From positions 1-52,718 of IMG/VR virus record IMGVR_UViG_3300042896_001131: a stretch of 52,718 nucleotides of DNA; one strand, written 5' to 3'. The notes beneath the pieces were generated by a model. That model had not been told where the DNA came from and did not search any database. It worked only from the letters and a program-made list of their open reading frames with translations. Origin of the DNA: a virus. Below are positions 42,237 to 49,284 of this stretch, in pieces (the first letter of the stretch is position 1; each line of letters starts with the position of its first letter). Position numbers and translations under genes: made by a program.

Positions 42237-42566
42237 ATGTCAAAAACTTTTTCAAGTATATTACGAACTGGTAATGGTACCACAACGCAAGGACATGGGC
42301 AACAATCTTTTTCTTTTTCTAATGGAGGAACTGGGGGAACTGGAGGAATTGGCGTTGGTGGATTTAGAGGCGGTGGTTCCGCAGGAACTAGTTATGCTGC
42401 CGGTGGTGGTGGCGGATATTCTGGTGGTGGTGGCGGTGGTTTACAAACTTGTTCGTGTGATGATATGGGTAATGGTGGCGCTGGTGGTAGCTATTCTTCA
42501 ACAACATATGCATTTACAGCGTTAGGAACTACTGGTCATGGTTCAGTTTTAGTTGAAAAACTATAA
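42237..42566 (+). CDS. Small glycine-rich adhesin-like protein
   Basis: A 109-residue protein, MSKTFSSILRTGNGTTTQGH, with polyglycine blocks (GGTGGTGGIGVGGFRGGGSA; YAAGGGGGYSGGGGGG) and two Cys in TCSCDD. Its codons are AT-rich and native, unlike the larger Gly-rich protein at 40708. Probably a second, phage-type receptor tip; possibly the original adhesin that the imported cassette supplements. Confidence 0.6.
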   Translation: MSKTFSSILRTGNGTTTQGHGQQSFSFSNGGTGGTGGIGVGGFRGGGSAGTSYAAGGGGGYSGGGGGGLQTCSCDDMGNGGAGGSYSSTTYAFTALGTTGHGSVLVEKL

Positions 42567-42576
42567 AGGTGAAAAT

Positions 42577-42771
42577 ATGATAAACGAAAATATGATTAAT
42601 AAAAATTGGGAAGATTTCCCATTTATTGATAAAGAAGATGGAGAAAGAAAAAAAGCCATATGTTTACAGTGCGAATATATGGTAGAACATTTAACATGCT
42701 CTCTTTGTGATTGTTTTTTACCAAGTAAAATACAATTATTTAAATCTACTTGTAGTTCAAATAAATGGTAA
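42577..42771 (+). CDS. Four-cysteine zinc-binding-like small protein
   Basis: A 64-residue protein, MINENMINKNWEDFPFIDKE, with CLQC near residue 31, CSLCDCFLPSK and a final Cys near KW. The pattern CxxC...CxxCxC...C...W matches a small protein family of T4-like phages (I recall DUF6171). I start at 42577 (AAGGTGAAAAT upstream) rather than 42553. A terminator follows. Confidence 0.75.
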   Translation: MINENMINKNWEDFPFIDKEDGERKKAICLQCEYMVEHLTCSLCDCFLPSKIQLFKSTCSSNKW

Positions 42772-42775
42772 AAAG

Positions 42776-42796
42776 GGGAGCCGAAGCTCCCTTTTT
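42776..42796. terminator. Bidirectional terminator
   Basis: GGGAGC-CGAA-GCTCCC then TTTTT, the same core sequence as the terminator at 699-719. Confidence 0.9.
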
Positions 42797-42800
42797 ATTC

Positions 42801-43247
42801 TTAGTTATCCAGCTGGATAGATAAAGCTGCTGCCGAGAATGTCGGAGCCGCGTCACCGTCATTTACAGTCTTTTGGGTTGTTAAACTTCCATAAAACAAT
42901 AGATTTCCGCCAGTAACAGCATCATACATTCCAAATGAAGTAATAACGCCCCAGTTTGCTCCAGTTGGAACAGGAAAGGTAATTGCATTAATGTTGTATG
43001 TTGTTCCAGATGTACCCGAACTAGTTGAAGTTGAGCTAGAACTATCAGTTCCTGACCAATTTAACAGTGATGATGCAATACGCACTCTAGAATAACCTCC
43101 ACCAGAAACTTCAACTTGTCCTGTATTAGCATCATTTGTTGATGTTGTTAATAATCCAATCCAAGTATTTGCTGGTGCTGTATATGCTTGTTGTCTAAAA
43201 ATGTAATCAATTAATTTATTCTCAAGATAATTCGACATTGCGCTCAT
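42801..43247 (-). CDS. Conserved phage tail/virion protein, 148 residues
   Basis: MSAMSNYLENKLIDYIFRQQ, then APANTWIGLLTTSTNDANTG, VSGGGYSRVRI, ITFPVPTGANWGVITSFGMY and a closing strand SAAALSIQLDN. This layout is common in phage structural proteins, where a short N-terminal helix is followed by a beta sandwich. AAGGAGTTATAC precedes the start and an exact late box lies 12 bases upstream. Exact role unknown. Confidence 0.75.
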   Translation of the reverse strand: MSAMSNYLENKLIDYIFRQQAYTAPANTWIGLLTTSTNDANTGQVEVSGGGYSRVRIASSLLNWSGTDSSSSTSTSSGTSGTTYNINAITFPVPTGANWGVITSFGMYDAVTGGNLLFYGSLTTQKTVNDGDAAPTFSAAALSIQLDN

Positions 43248-43258
43248 GTATAACTCCT

Positions 43259-43266
43259 TATTTATA
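43259..43266 (-). promoter_or_regulatory. Late promoter TATAAATA
   Basis: Exact late box on the minus strand, 12 bases before the start at 43247; it would produce a very short leader containing the AAGGAG site. Confidence 0.6.
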
Positions 43267-43298
43267 TATTATTTAAAGTATTTAGTATTTAGTATTTA

Positions 43299-44081
43299 TT
43301 ACTTATGTTTAAGCGATTCTAAATATTCATCTGATTTCATATACGCACCTTTTGGTAATTTTAATCCGTTAGCTTTGTATAATTGTTTTATTTCTTGATA
43401 AATGGGTCTAGCTGCTTTTGATTTTTGAAATGTACCATGTAATCCTGGATTATTATTTACAAAAGCATTTTTTCCATTTTCAATTTGTTTATAAACTGGG
43501 TTTGTATCCCCTAAGAAAAAATGCGTTCCATCTTTTATTTTTGCTTTAGATGGATGATTATCATTTAAAAAATTATGCGTGCCGTTTTTAAGTCTTTTTT
43601 GTGCTAATTCTCGCTGAAATTCCCCGCCAATCCAATGATGCGTTCTATCTTTAAGCCTTTTTTGTTGAATTTTTCTTTGAAATTCTCCACCAATCCAATG
43701 ATGTGTTCCATCATTAACTCTTTTTTGTTGTATTTTTTTCTGTTGTTCAGAAGTTGTTCCGCCATCCAATCCATTTTCTAATTTTAAATTAGCCCATTCT
43801 TTAGATTTAACTATATTATATTTTTCTGATAAATTTATTGCTGTAGCAACTAATATATTAATATCATTAAATAATTCGCACCATATTGTATCAACATCTC
43901 TGCCATGTTTTTTTAAATGGGATAACCAATAATCTCCAGATCCGTTATATTTAATTGGATTTTTACAATTAGTTTTACACAAATATTTTAAACCTGTTAA
44001 TTTATGTTGTTTTATCATTAAATATGTTGGTTTAAAATTTTTTATTTGTTGTTCTGTTATATAAATATTTTCGCTAGACAT
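43299..44081 (-). CDS. Homing endonuclease, degenerate GIY-YIG type with repeat tail
   Basis: A 260-residue protein. The N-terminal part (TYLMIKQHKLTGLKYLCKTN, NPIKYNGSGDYWLSHLKKHG) matches phage Seg-like proteins in which GIY-YIG has become degenerate, followed by the conserved SKEWANLKLENGLDGG. The C-terminal half holds five NUMOD-like repeats (DGTHHWIGGEFQRKIQQKRL; NGTHNFLNDNHPSKAKIKDG). I start at 44081 (MSSENIYITE) because GGAGG lies just before it; the ATG at 44099 is earlier in the same frame. It carries the same leader hairpin as the HNH genes, although the protein family differs. Confidence 0.78.
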   Translation of the reverse strand: MSSENIYITEQQIKNFKPTYLMIKQHKLTGLKYLCKTNCKNPIKYNGSGDYWLSHLKKHGRDVDTIWCELFNDINILVATAINLSEKYNIVKSKEWANLKLENGLDGGTTSEQQKKIQQKRVNDGTHHWIGGEFQRKIQQKRLKDRTHHWIGGEFQRELAQKRLKNGTHNFLNDNHPSKAKIKDGTHFFLGDTNPVYKQIENGKNAFVNNNPGLHGTFQKSKAARPIYQEIKQLYKANGLKLPKGAYMKSDEYLESLKHK

Positions 44082-44109
44082 TATTCCTCCATATTTCATA
44101 ATGTTTAGT

Positions 44110-44139
44110 GCTGGTGGGATGTAGGAGTCCGCGACCAGC
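44110..44139 (-). ncRNA. HNH-leader hairpin, copy 3
   Basis: On the minus strand: GCTGGT (44139-44134), an 18-nt loop starting CGCGG and ending CCC, ACCAGC (44115-44110), then ACTAAACATT. Stem position 4 differs from copies 1 and 2 with pairing kept. Confidence 0.75.
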
Positions 44140-44149
44140 TTTTTTTTTA

Positions 44150-44659
44150 TTAAGTTGCTTTATTTACGGCAATAGAATTGCCTGCAGCAATATCAATTAT
44201 ATTAAGTCTACCATATGGCCATGGTGAAGTAACAGTTGTATAATTTGTATTTGAATTTGCTGTTGTTACTGCTAAAGTCGCAACATTAATCCAATTTGTT
44301 TGATTAGTTGAAACTTGAACCACTACATTTGAACTTCCGCCAGTTGAAGATGCTTGTAAAATTGCACTAGGATAATTGGTAAAGCTAAATGTAAATGTAT
44401 CTTGTGGTCCAGTTAATCCTGATCCATAATTTGGAGTTTTGGCTGCAACTCCAGTATTATTGTATTGCGGATTAGAAAAATCAATAACAGCTGTATTTCC
44501 TGATACAGAAACAACTTTTGACGCGTATCTTGCATCGTTGTTTGTGAAATATAGCGTTAAATCATTGTTGGCAAGTAAATATGGGTTTGAGTCGAATACA
44601 ATCGATGTATTACTATAAATGTATACACCTTTTACAATTCTTGTTAATTCAGTAATCAT
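44150..44659 (-). CDS. Unknown virion-type protein, 169 residues
   Basis: MITELTRIVKGVYIYSNTSI then a Ser/Thr/Asn-rich beta protein (GNTAVIDFSNPQYNNTGVAA; VVVQVSTNQTNWINVATLAV). The second half resembles a discoidin- or fibronectin-like strand pattern common in phage structural proteins. I use the ATG at 44659 with AGGA upstream; the ATG at 44692 falls next to the late box. It is encoded ahead of a homing endonuclease on the same strand. Confidence 0.65.
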   Translation of the reverse strand: MITELTRIVKGVYIYSNTSIVFDSNPYLLANNDLTLYFTNNDARYASKVVSVSGNTAVIDFSNPQYNNTGVAAKTPNYGSGLTGPQDTFTFSFTNYPSAILQASSTGGSSNVVVQVSTNQTNWINVATLAVTTANSNTNYTTVTSPWPYGRLNIIDIAAGNSIAVNKAT

Positions 44660-44692
44660 CGTTATTATTCCTAAATATGAGGTAATTTTCAT

Positions 44693-44708
44693 ATTATTTA
44701 TAAATAAT
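44693..44708. promoter_or_regulatory. Palindromic divergent late promoters
   Basis: ATTATTTATAAATAAT is a perfect 16-bp palindrome. It contains TATAAATA on the plus strand (44699-44706) and on the minus strand (44702-44695), so two late boxes overlap by four bases and face the genes at 44727 (+) and 44659 (-). Confidence 0.7.
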
Positions 44709-44726
44709 AATAAACGGAGATAATTT

Positions 44727-44897
44727 ATGATAGAGATAATAACGACTTTAGAGGATCGTTATAAATTTTTGAAATTAATGTCTTTAGATGAAAATTACCA
44801 GCAATATGTAACAAATACTACTGGCAATTTAAAAGAAGAGAAAAAACTGATAGAAGAATTACCTTCTGATGTTGTGTGGATAATGAAATATTTTTAA
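44727..44897 (+). CDS. 56-residue small protein
   Basis: MIEIITTLEDRYKFLKLMSL then DENYQQYVTNTTGNLKEEKK and LIEELPSDVVWIMKYF. GGAGATAATTT precedes the start and a late box lies 21 bases upstream. Helical and charged, with an aromatic C-terminus. Function unknown. Its stop overlaps the end of the opposite-strand phosphoesterase by four bases. Confidence 0.65.
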   Translation: MIEIITTLEDRYKFLKLMSLDENYQQYVTNTTGNLKEEKKLIEELPSDVVWIMKYF

Positions 44898-45763
44898 ATA
44901 GAAACATATGCCAATTTAAAATTATCAGCAATCGCTTCTCTTCCTGCATAACCGCGAGGATTGGCTAAAATTTTTGTTTGTCCAATAATATAATCTTGCG
45001 GGTGATGAATGTGACCATGAAACCACAGATTAATATTTGGTCTATCAATAATAAATTGTTCTAAATCTGATGCATAAGCTCCATTAAGTAATTCATCATG
45101 AACGTAACTTGGATGAATTGATTTAAATGATGGCGCGTGATGCGTTACAACTACCAATTTGTCAATTGTAGTTAACTCTCTAACCATATCAATCCACTTA
45201 ACAGTTGCATTAAATTGTACAACAGCATCTAACGGAGTCCATCTAGCTCTAGTATCTGTTGGATCCCATGAATCAAAAGCTGTTGATAATCTATTTTCGT
45301 CGTTAGAATTGTCAGAATTGTAAATAATTCTAAAGTCATTCATTGCATAACTAACGCGCTCGATAGTTTCATCATGGCCATTATTCATATCAGTCCATAA
45401 TGTTGCTCCTAAAAAGGTTACGCCATCAATTACTACGCTTTCTTTTTCTAGGATATGTAAATTTTTAATGTATCCTAAATGTTTTTTTAAATCTTTTAAA
45501 GAATCTTTAATGTTATATCGATAGTGTTCATGGTTACCAAGAACATAAACAATATGTTTAAATTCTTTAGAACAATTTATAAAAAAATCATGTATTCTAC
45601 CATTTCTTCCGTACAAAAATTCATCTGGATTATCTGGGTATGAACCAAGTTGACTTACTAAACAAATATCTCCAGCCAATACTAACACATCAGCGTTTTC
45701 GCTATTTTTTAGTTTAATCGTATCGAACTCGATATGTATATCGCTACAATATGCTATTTTCAT
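44894..45763 (-). CDS. Calcineurin-like metallophosphoesterase
   Basis: A 289-residue enzyme. Metal-binding blocks are CSDIHIEF, LAGDICL, VLGNHEHYRYN, VVTHHAPS and WFHGHIHHPQDY. LANPRGYAG near the end is typical of a phage and bacterial family of predicted phosphohydrolases. The substrate is unknown. It is the second phosphoesterase in the window and unrelated in detail to those at 24798 and 50918. Encoded behind a small membrane protein under an early promoter. Confidence 0.88.
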   Translation of the reverse strand: MKIAYCSDIHIEFDTIKLKNSENADVLVLAGDICLVSQLGSYPDNPDEFLYGRNGRIHDFFINCSKEFKHIVYVLGNHEHYRYNIKDSLKDLKKHLGYIKNLHILEKESVVIDGVTFLGATLWTDMNNGHDETIERVSYAMNDFRIIYNSDNSNDENRLSTAFDSWDPTDTRARWTPLDAVVQFNATVKWIDMVRELTTIDKLVVVTHHAPSFKSIHPSYVHDELLNGAYASDLEQFIIDRPNINLWFHGHIHHPQDYIIGQTKILANPRGYAGREAIADNFKLAYVSI

Positions 45764-45774
45764 AAATCTCCTTG

Positions 45775-45996
45775 TTAGTCAGCTTTTCTAATTTCTTCCA
45801 GCGTAAAAACTCTATCGTGAACGATAGTCATCATACCTATCTTAGTATTTAATATTTTGTAATATGAATTTTTAGTAGAACTATAAATTACTCCAGACGC
45901 TATTATAGTTCCAATAATAAGACCATAAATTGCATAAATTAAATTGGTTTTGGTTATGTTCAAATCTATTTTTATTTCGGGTAAATTTTTAATCAT
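45775..45996 (-). CDS. Small single-span membrane protein
   Basis: A 73-residue protein: MIKNLPEIKIDLNITKTNLI then one membrane helix (YAIYGLIIGTIIASGVIYSS) and a soluble tail (IVHDRVFTLEEIRKAD). It is the first gene after the early promoter at 46032-46060 and lies 11 bases before the phosphoesterase gene, so the two are probably co-expressed early. Function unknown. Confidence 0.68.
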   Translation of the reverse strand: MIKNLPEIKIDLNITKTNLIYAIYGLIIGTIIASGVIYSSTKNSYYKILNTKIGMMTIVHDRVFTLEEIRKAD

Positions 45997-46031
45997 AATA
46001 TAAGTTCTCTCGTCAAGTTTAGTTACAGCCT

Positions 46032-46060
46032 ATTATAATATATATCCTGCAGAATGTCAA
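46032..46060 (-). promoter_or_regulatory. Early promoter
   Basis: Minus strand: GC-TTGACA (46060-46055), 17-bp spacer, TATAAT (46037-46032). The -35 and -10 hexamers both match the consensus exactly. Confidence 0.92.
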
Positions 46061-46086
46061 GCACTTTTTCTAAAAAAGTTTTCCAG

Positions 46087-46094
46087 CCTAAATA
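46087..46094 (+). promoter_or_regulatory. Late-type box CCTAAATA
   Basis: The same variant as at 26414, 37 bases before the endolysin gene, the head of the lysis and curli gene run. Confidence 0.35.
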
Positions 46095-46130
46095 TAGGTA
46101 ATGTTAATCAAATAAATATGGAGTTTAAGT

Positions 46131-47168
46131 ATGTTTAGCGGAATAAAAAACTGGATTGAAGTTGCAAAAACAGTTTCCGAAGTTATAACGGAAAAAAAAT
46201 TATTAGAAAAAGAAGGAATAACTTCTACAATGGATGACCTTAAATCTATTGCAGTAGCAAAAGTTAATCCTGCTCCGGTTGAACAACCACAACCTGTTAT
46301 CGAAGAAGTTAAGCCAGAACCAGTTGTGGTTAAAACTTCAAAAGTTGAACAAAAACCTACTGGACCTGTTATGGCAGCTAAAGGCGATCCAAAAGTATTT
46401 GAATTACAAAAACAATTAATCGCTAAAGGCGCAAAAATTACTGCTGATGGTCTTATGGGACCAGCCACTAAAAAAGCTCAACAGCAATTTGCAGAAAAAC
46501 CTGCTACTTCTGATACAGCTCCAGCTATTTGTCATATAGCATCTGCAAGTGATTGCATTACTGCTGATTTATTAAAAAAATTATTTCCTACAAATAAAAA
46601 TTGCGATGCTCTTTGTACGGCTTTATGTACTATCCTACCAAAATACGAAATTAACACGCCAAATAGAATTGCAGCTTTCCTAGCTCAATGCGGTCATGAA
46701 TCAGGTGGATTTACAGTTCTACAAGAAAACTTAAATTATTCAGCTGAGGGATTAAGAAAAATCTTTCCTTCTAGATTTGCAACAGTGGCTGCTGCTCAAC
46801 CATACCATAGACAACCGGAAAAAATTGCCAATAAAATTTATTGCGATAGAATGGGTAATGGTCCAGAATCTTCAGGCGAAGGATATAAATTTCGTGGACG
46901 CGGAGCTATTCAGTTAACAGGCAAAGAAAATTACAGCAATTTCGCAAAATCCATCGGTAAATCTCTTGATGAAACAGTTGCTTATTGCGAAACATTAGAG
47001 GGAGCTATCTGTTCAGCAGCATGGTTCTGGACAACTCGTAAACTTAATGTGTGCGCTGATTGTGGTGATATTCTTTCTATGACTAAAAAAATAAATGGCG
47101 GGACTATTGGAATCGAAGACCGCAAGAAACATTACGAACACGCGTTATATGAAATTAAAAAGAGTTAA
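46131..47168 (+). CDS. Endolysin: peptidoglycan-binding domain plus GH19 glycosidase
   Basis: A 345-residue lysin. Residues 84-120 (GDPKVFELQKQLIAKGAKIT, then ADGLMGPATKKAQQQF) form a PG_binding_1 domain. Residues 150-345 form a GH19 domain: AAFLAQCGHESGGF with E190, LQENLNYS with E199, FRGRGAIQLTGKENY and a C-terminal Cys-rich part (CADCGDILSMTKKINGG). GH19 phage lysins cut the glycan strand of peptidoglycan. There is no signal peptide, so it needs a holin; three candidates follow directly. The first 80 residues are an unusual Lys/Pro/Val-rich linker that begins with an amphipathic helix. Confidence 0.93.
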   Translation: MFSGIKNWIEVAKTVSEVITEKKLLEKEGITSTMDDLKSIAVAKVNPAPVEQPQPVIEEVKPEPVVVKTSKVEQKPTGPVMAAKGDPKVFELQKQLIAKGAKITADGLMGPATKKAQQQFAEKPATSDTAPAICHIASASDCITADLLKKLFPTNKNCDALCTALCTILPKYEINTPNRIAAFLAQCGHESGGFTVLQENLNYSAEGLRKIFPSRFATVAAAQPYHRQPEKIANKIYCDRMGNGPESSGEGYKFRGRGAIQLTGKENYSNFAKSIGKSLDETVAYCETLEGAICSAAWFWTTRKLNVCADCGDILSMTKKINGGTIGIEDRKKHYEHALYEIKKS

Positions 47169-47170
47169 TT

Positions 47171-47464
47171 ATGGACGTTCAAATTCCAGCAAATTTTGAT
47201 TATTTTGGTTTAATAGAAGAGGTTGGTTTTCCAATCACTTTAGCTATGGTTTGCGGTTGGTTTATTATGCAGGCTATGGAATTGGTATTAGGCAGTGTTG
47301 TTAAATCAATTAAAAAATTAACAGGTTTAATTCGTTCAATGGATGGAAGAGTTCGTCAAATGAATACTGATGTATTAGAATTGGATGGATTAGTTTCTGG
47401 TTCGTTAATGGTTGACCCATTACCTGAAAATAGTTATTATACAATTAATCAGGAGGATAAATGA
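47171..47464 (+). CDS. Holin-like membrane protein 1
   Basis: A 97-residue protein with one N-terminal hydrophobic segment (GFPITLAMVCGWFIMQAMEL) and a charged helical C-terminus (LIRSMDGRVRQMNTDVLELD). Same plan as the next two genes and as the phage holin-like proteins in which a membrane helix is followed by a coiled segment (BhlA type). It begins two bases after the endolysin and overlaps the next start by four bases. Confidence 0.7.
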   Translation: MDVQIPANFDYFGLIEEVGFPITLAMVCGWFIMQAMELVLGSVVKSIKKLTGLIRSMDGRVRQMNTDVLELDGLVSGSLMVDPLPENSYYTINQEDK

Positions 47465-47745
47465 ATCCAGAATACGTCAAATTTTTTACAGATGTATTGG
47501 CTCCGACATTAGCGAGTTGTGTTGCAGGAAGTTTTATTTTTACTGCATTAAAATTTGTATTAAAAGATGTTATTGCAGCAGTTAATATTTTAGCGATTAG
47601 CGTTAAAGCATTAGAAAATAGGGTTAGATCTAGTTCACACGAATTAATTAAAATAGATGTAACAATTTCTTCAGTTTTAGGTTTACGTCCAGATTTAGAA
47701 CGTATTTCCAGAGCTGATGGAAAAAATGACGCAAGAAAAGATTAA
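47461..47745 (+). CDS. Holin-like membrane protein 2
   Basis: A 94-residue protein: short N-terminus, a hydrophobic segment (LAPTLASCVAGSFIFTALKF), then a heptad-like helix (ISVKALENRVRSSSHELIKI). AGGAGG precedes the start. Distantly paralogous to its neighbours by layout rather than by strong identity. Likely part of a multi-component holin/antiholin set. Confidence 0.7.
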   Translation: MNPEYVKFFTDVLAPTLASCVAGSFIFTALKFVLKDVIAAVNILAISVKALENRVRSSSHELIKIDVTISSVLGLRPDLERISRADGKNDARKD

Positions 47746-47757
47746 AAGGAAAAAATT

Positions 47758-48030
47758 ATGGGTGAAATAGGAGATTTAATATCTAAATACGGATTTCCAA
47801 TTGTAGCAGCAGGTTACATGTTAAAGATGGTAAAATATGTTTGGTCATATACCATCGATGAAATTAATCCAGTATTAGGGGAAGCAAGTAAAGAGTTGAT
47901 TGCTCTTATCGATCGTATTAGATTATTGGATAATGATTTACTACGTTTAACTGCTAAATTAAACACAGTTCTTCAAATGCGAGAACAGCAACAAGATCCA
48001 GTAGCAAAAAGAAATAATAGACAGAGATAA
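47758..48030 (+). CDS. Holin-like membrane protein 3
   Basis: A 90-residue protein, MGEIGDLISKYGFPIVAAGY, one hydrophobic segment, then a helical stretch (IALIDRIRLLDNDLLRLTAK) and a basic tail (KRNNRQR). The opening is the closest of the three to phage holins of the ISKYGFPIVAA type. AAAGGAAAAAATT precedes the start. It ends three bases before csgF. Confidence 0.72.
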   Translation: MGEIGDLISKYGFPIVAAGYMLKMVKYVWSYTIDEINPVLGEASKELIALIDRIRLLDNDLLRLTAKLNTVLQMREQQQDPVAKRNNRQR

Positions 48031-48033
48031 TAT

Positions 48034-48477
48034 ATGAAAAAATATTTACAATTATTTTTCATTATGTGTTTTTCAGTAGGAGTTAATGCAACACCTATGA
48101 CTTTTGAGTTTAAAGATCCATCATTTTCAGGAAATGGTTGGTCGGCTCAGGTTATAACTTTAGAACAAATTGAAGCGCAACGTAAACAAAAAATTAAAGA
48201 CGATCAATCGGCAGCAATTGCTAAAGCCGAAGTTGCTGCAAATAATAGCAATTTATCTAAATTTTTAGTTAATGTTGAATCTAGAATTTATGCTCAATTA
48301 TCAAAACAATTAACTGATCAACTGTTTTCTGATACAGGAGCAACATCAGGGACAATGGATTTTCAAGGAACATCAATTAATTGGATTAAAACAGCTAATG
48401 ATGTTACATTAACAATTATGGAAACAAACGGTAATACAACAGATATTACTGTGCCAATAGGACAATTCGGATTCTAA
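48034..48477 (+). CDS. csgF: Curli assembly factor CsgF-like
   Basis: A 147-residue exported protein. A signal peptide (MKKYLQLFFIMCFSVGVNA) is followed by TPMTFEFKDPSFSGNGW, the CsgF N-terminus (E. coli mature CsgF begins GTMTFQFRNPNFGGN). This segment plugs into the CsgG pore. The rest keeps the CsgF plan: helical middle (FLVNVESRIYAQLSKQLTDQ) and C-terminal strands (GTMDFQGTSINWI; VTLTIMETNGNTTDITVPIG). It comes immediately before csgG, two bases apart. In bacteria CsgF couples secretion to curli nucleation at the cell surface. Confidence 0.88.
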   Translation: MKKYLQLFFIMCFSVGVNATPMTFEFKDPSFSGNGWSAQVITLEQIEAQRKQKIKDDQSAAIAKAEVAANNSNLSKFLVNVESRIYAQLSKQLTDQLFSDTGATSGTMDFQGTSINWIKTANDVTLTIMETNGNTTDITVPIGQFGF

Positions 48478-48478
48478 T

Positions 48479-49273
48479 ATGAAATATATTATTTTATCAT
48501 TATTTTTATTACTTTCTGGTTGTTCACAACTTGCTCTAGAATTAGCAGCAGAAGAACCAGTTTCTGTTAAACCAAGAGCAAATCTATCAGAAAAACTTCC
48601 TTTTCTTGAAGGGGATTCAATTCCTATTTCTGTGTACGAATTTACCGATAAAACTGGGCAACGTAAACCGTCTGATAAATTAGCTCAATTATCAACAGCT
48701 GTTCCACAAGGCGCAGAATCTTTTGTCATTAAAGCTCTACAAGATTCAAAAAATTGGTTTAAAGTTGTTGAACGCGTCGGTTTAGATAGTTTAGTTAAAG
48801 AACGTCAATTAATTAGAAATCAAAGAGAAGTTTACGAAAAAACTGAAGCAAAACCATTAACTCCATTGATGGTTAGCGGATTAATAGTAACAGGAAGTAT
48901 ATCTGGTTACGATTCTGACATAAGATCTGGCGGTATTGGTTTACGATTATTTAAATTAGGTTTTACTGATGAATATCGTGTAGATAAAATTACTATTTCA
49001 ATGAGAGTTATCTCAGTTGCAACTGGAGAAGTTTTGTTATCGGTAATAACAACAAAAACAATTTATAGTTTTGCCTCAGGTGGCGGAGCTATGATGTTTA
49101 TTGGAACTGGTAATGTAACTGCTCTTGAAGCGGAAGTTGGTGATGCTGTTAATGAACCAATCACCGAAGGAGTTAGAGTAGCTATTGAAGATAGTGTTTA
49201 TTCCATGATACTTGAAGGTGAAAAGAAAGGTCTCTGGAAATTCAAAAAAGAAATGCAACCATTCCGCATATAA
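48479..49273 (+). CDS. csgG: Curli secretion channel CsgG-like lipoprotein
   Basis: A 264-residue outer-membrane lipoprotein. The lipobox LLSGC puts the lipidated Cys at 15. Matches to E. coli CsgG run through the protein: ISVYEFTDKTGQRKP, STAVPQGAESFVIKAL, NWFKVVERVGLDSLVKERQL, LMVSGLIVTGSISGYDSDIR, SGGIGLRLFKLG, MRVISVATGEVLLSV, EAEVGDAVNEPI and KGLWKF. CsgG forms a nonameric beta-barrel channel for unfolded curli subunits. By eye, the constriction residues Tyr51, Asn55 and Phe56 of E. coli align with Ser/Asp, Gln and Leu here. Only CsgF and a curlin-repeat protein accompany it; no CsgE or CsgD is seen. Confidence 0.93.
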   Translation: MKYIILSLFLLLSGCSQLALELAAEEPVSVKPRANLSEKLPFLEGDSIPISVYEFTDKTGQRKPSDKLAQLSTAVPQGAESFVIKALQDSKNWFKVVERVGLDSLVKERQLIRNQREVYEKTEAKPLTPLMVSGLIVTGSISGYDSDIRSGGIGLRLFKLGFTDEYRVDKITISMRVISVATGEVLLSVITTKTIYSFASGGGAMMFIGTGNVTALEAEVGDAVNEPITEGVRVAIEDSVYSMILEGEKKGLWKFKKEMQPFRI

Positions 49274-49284
49274 AGGAAAAATAA

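Noticed and set aside
46088-46468. Minus-strand frame over the endolysin start
   Set aside because: Shadow of the Pro/Val-rich linker of the endolysin; no supporting signals.
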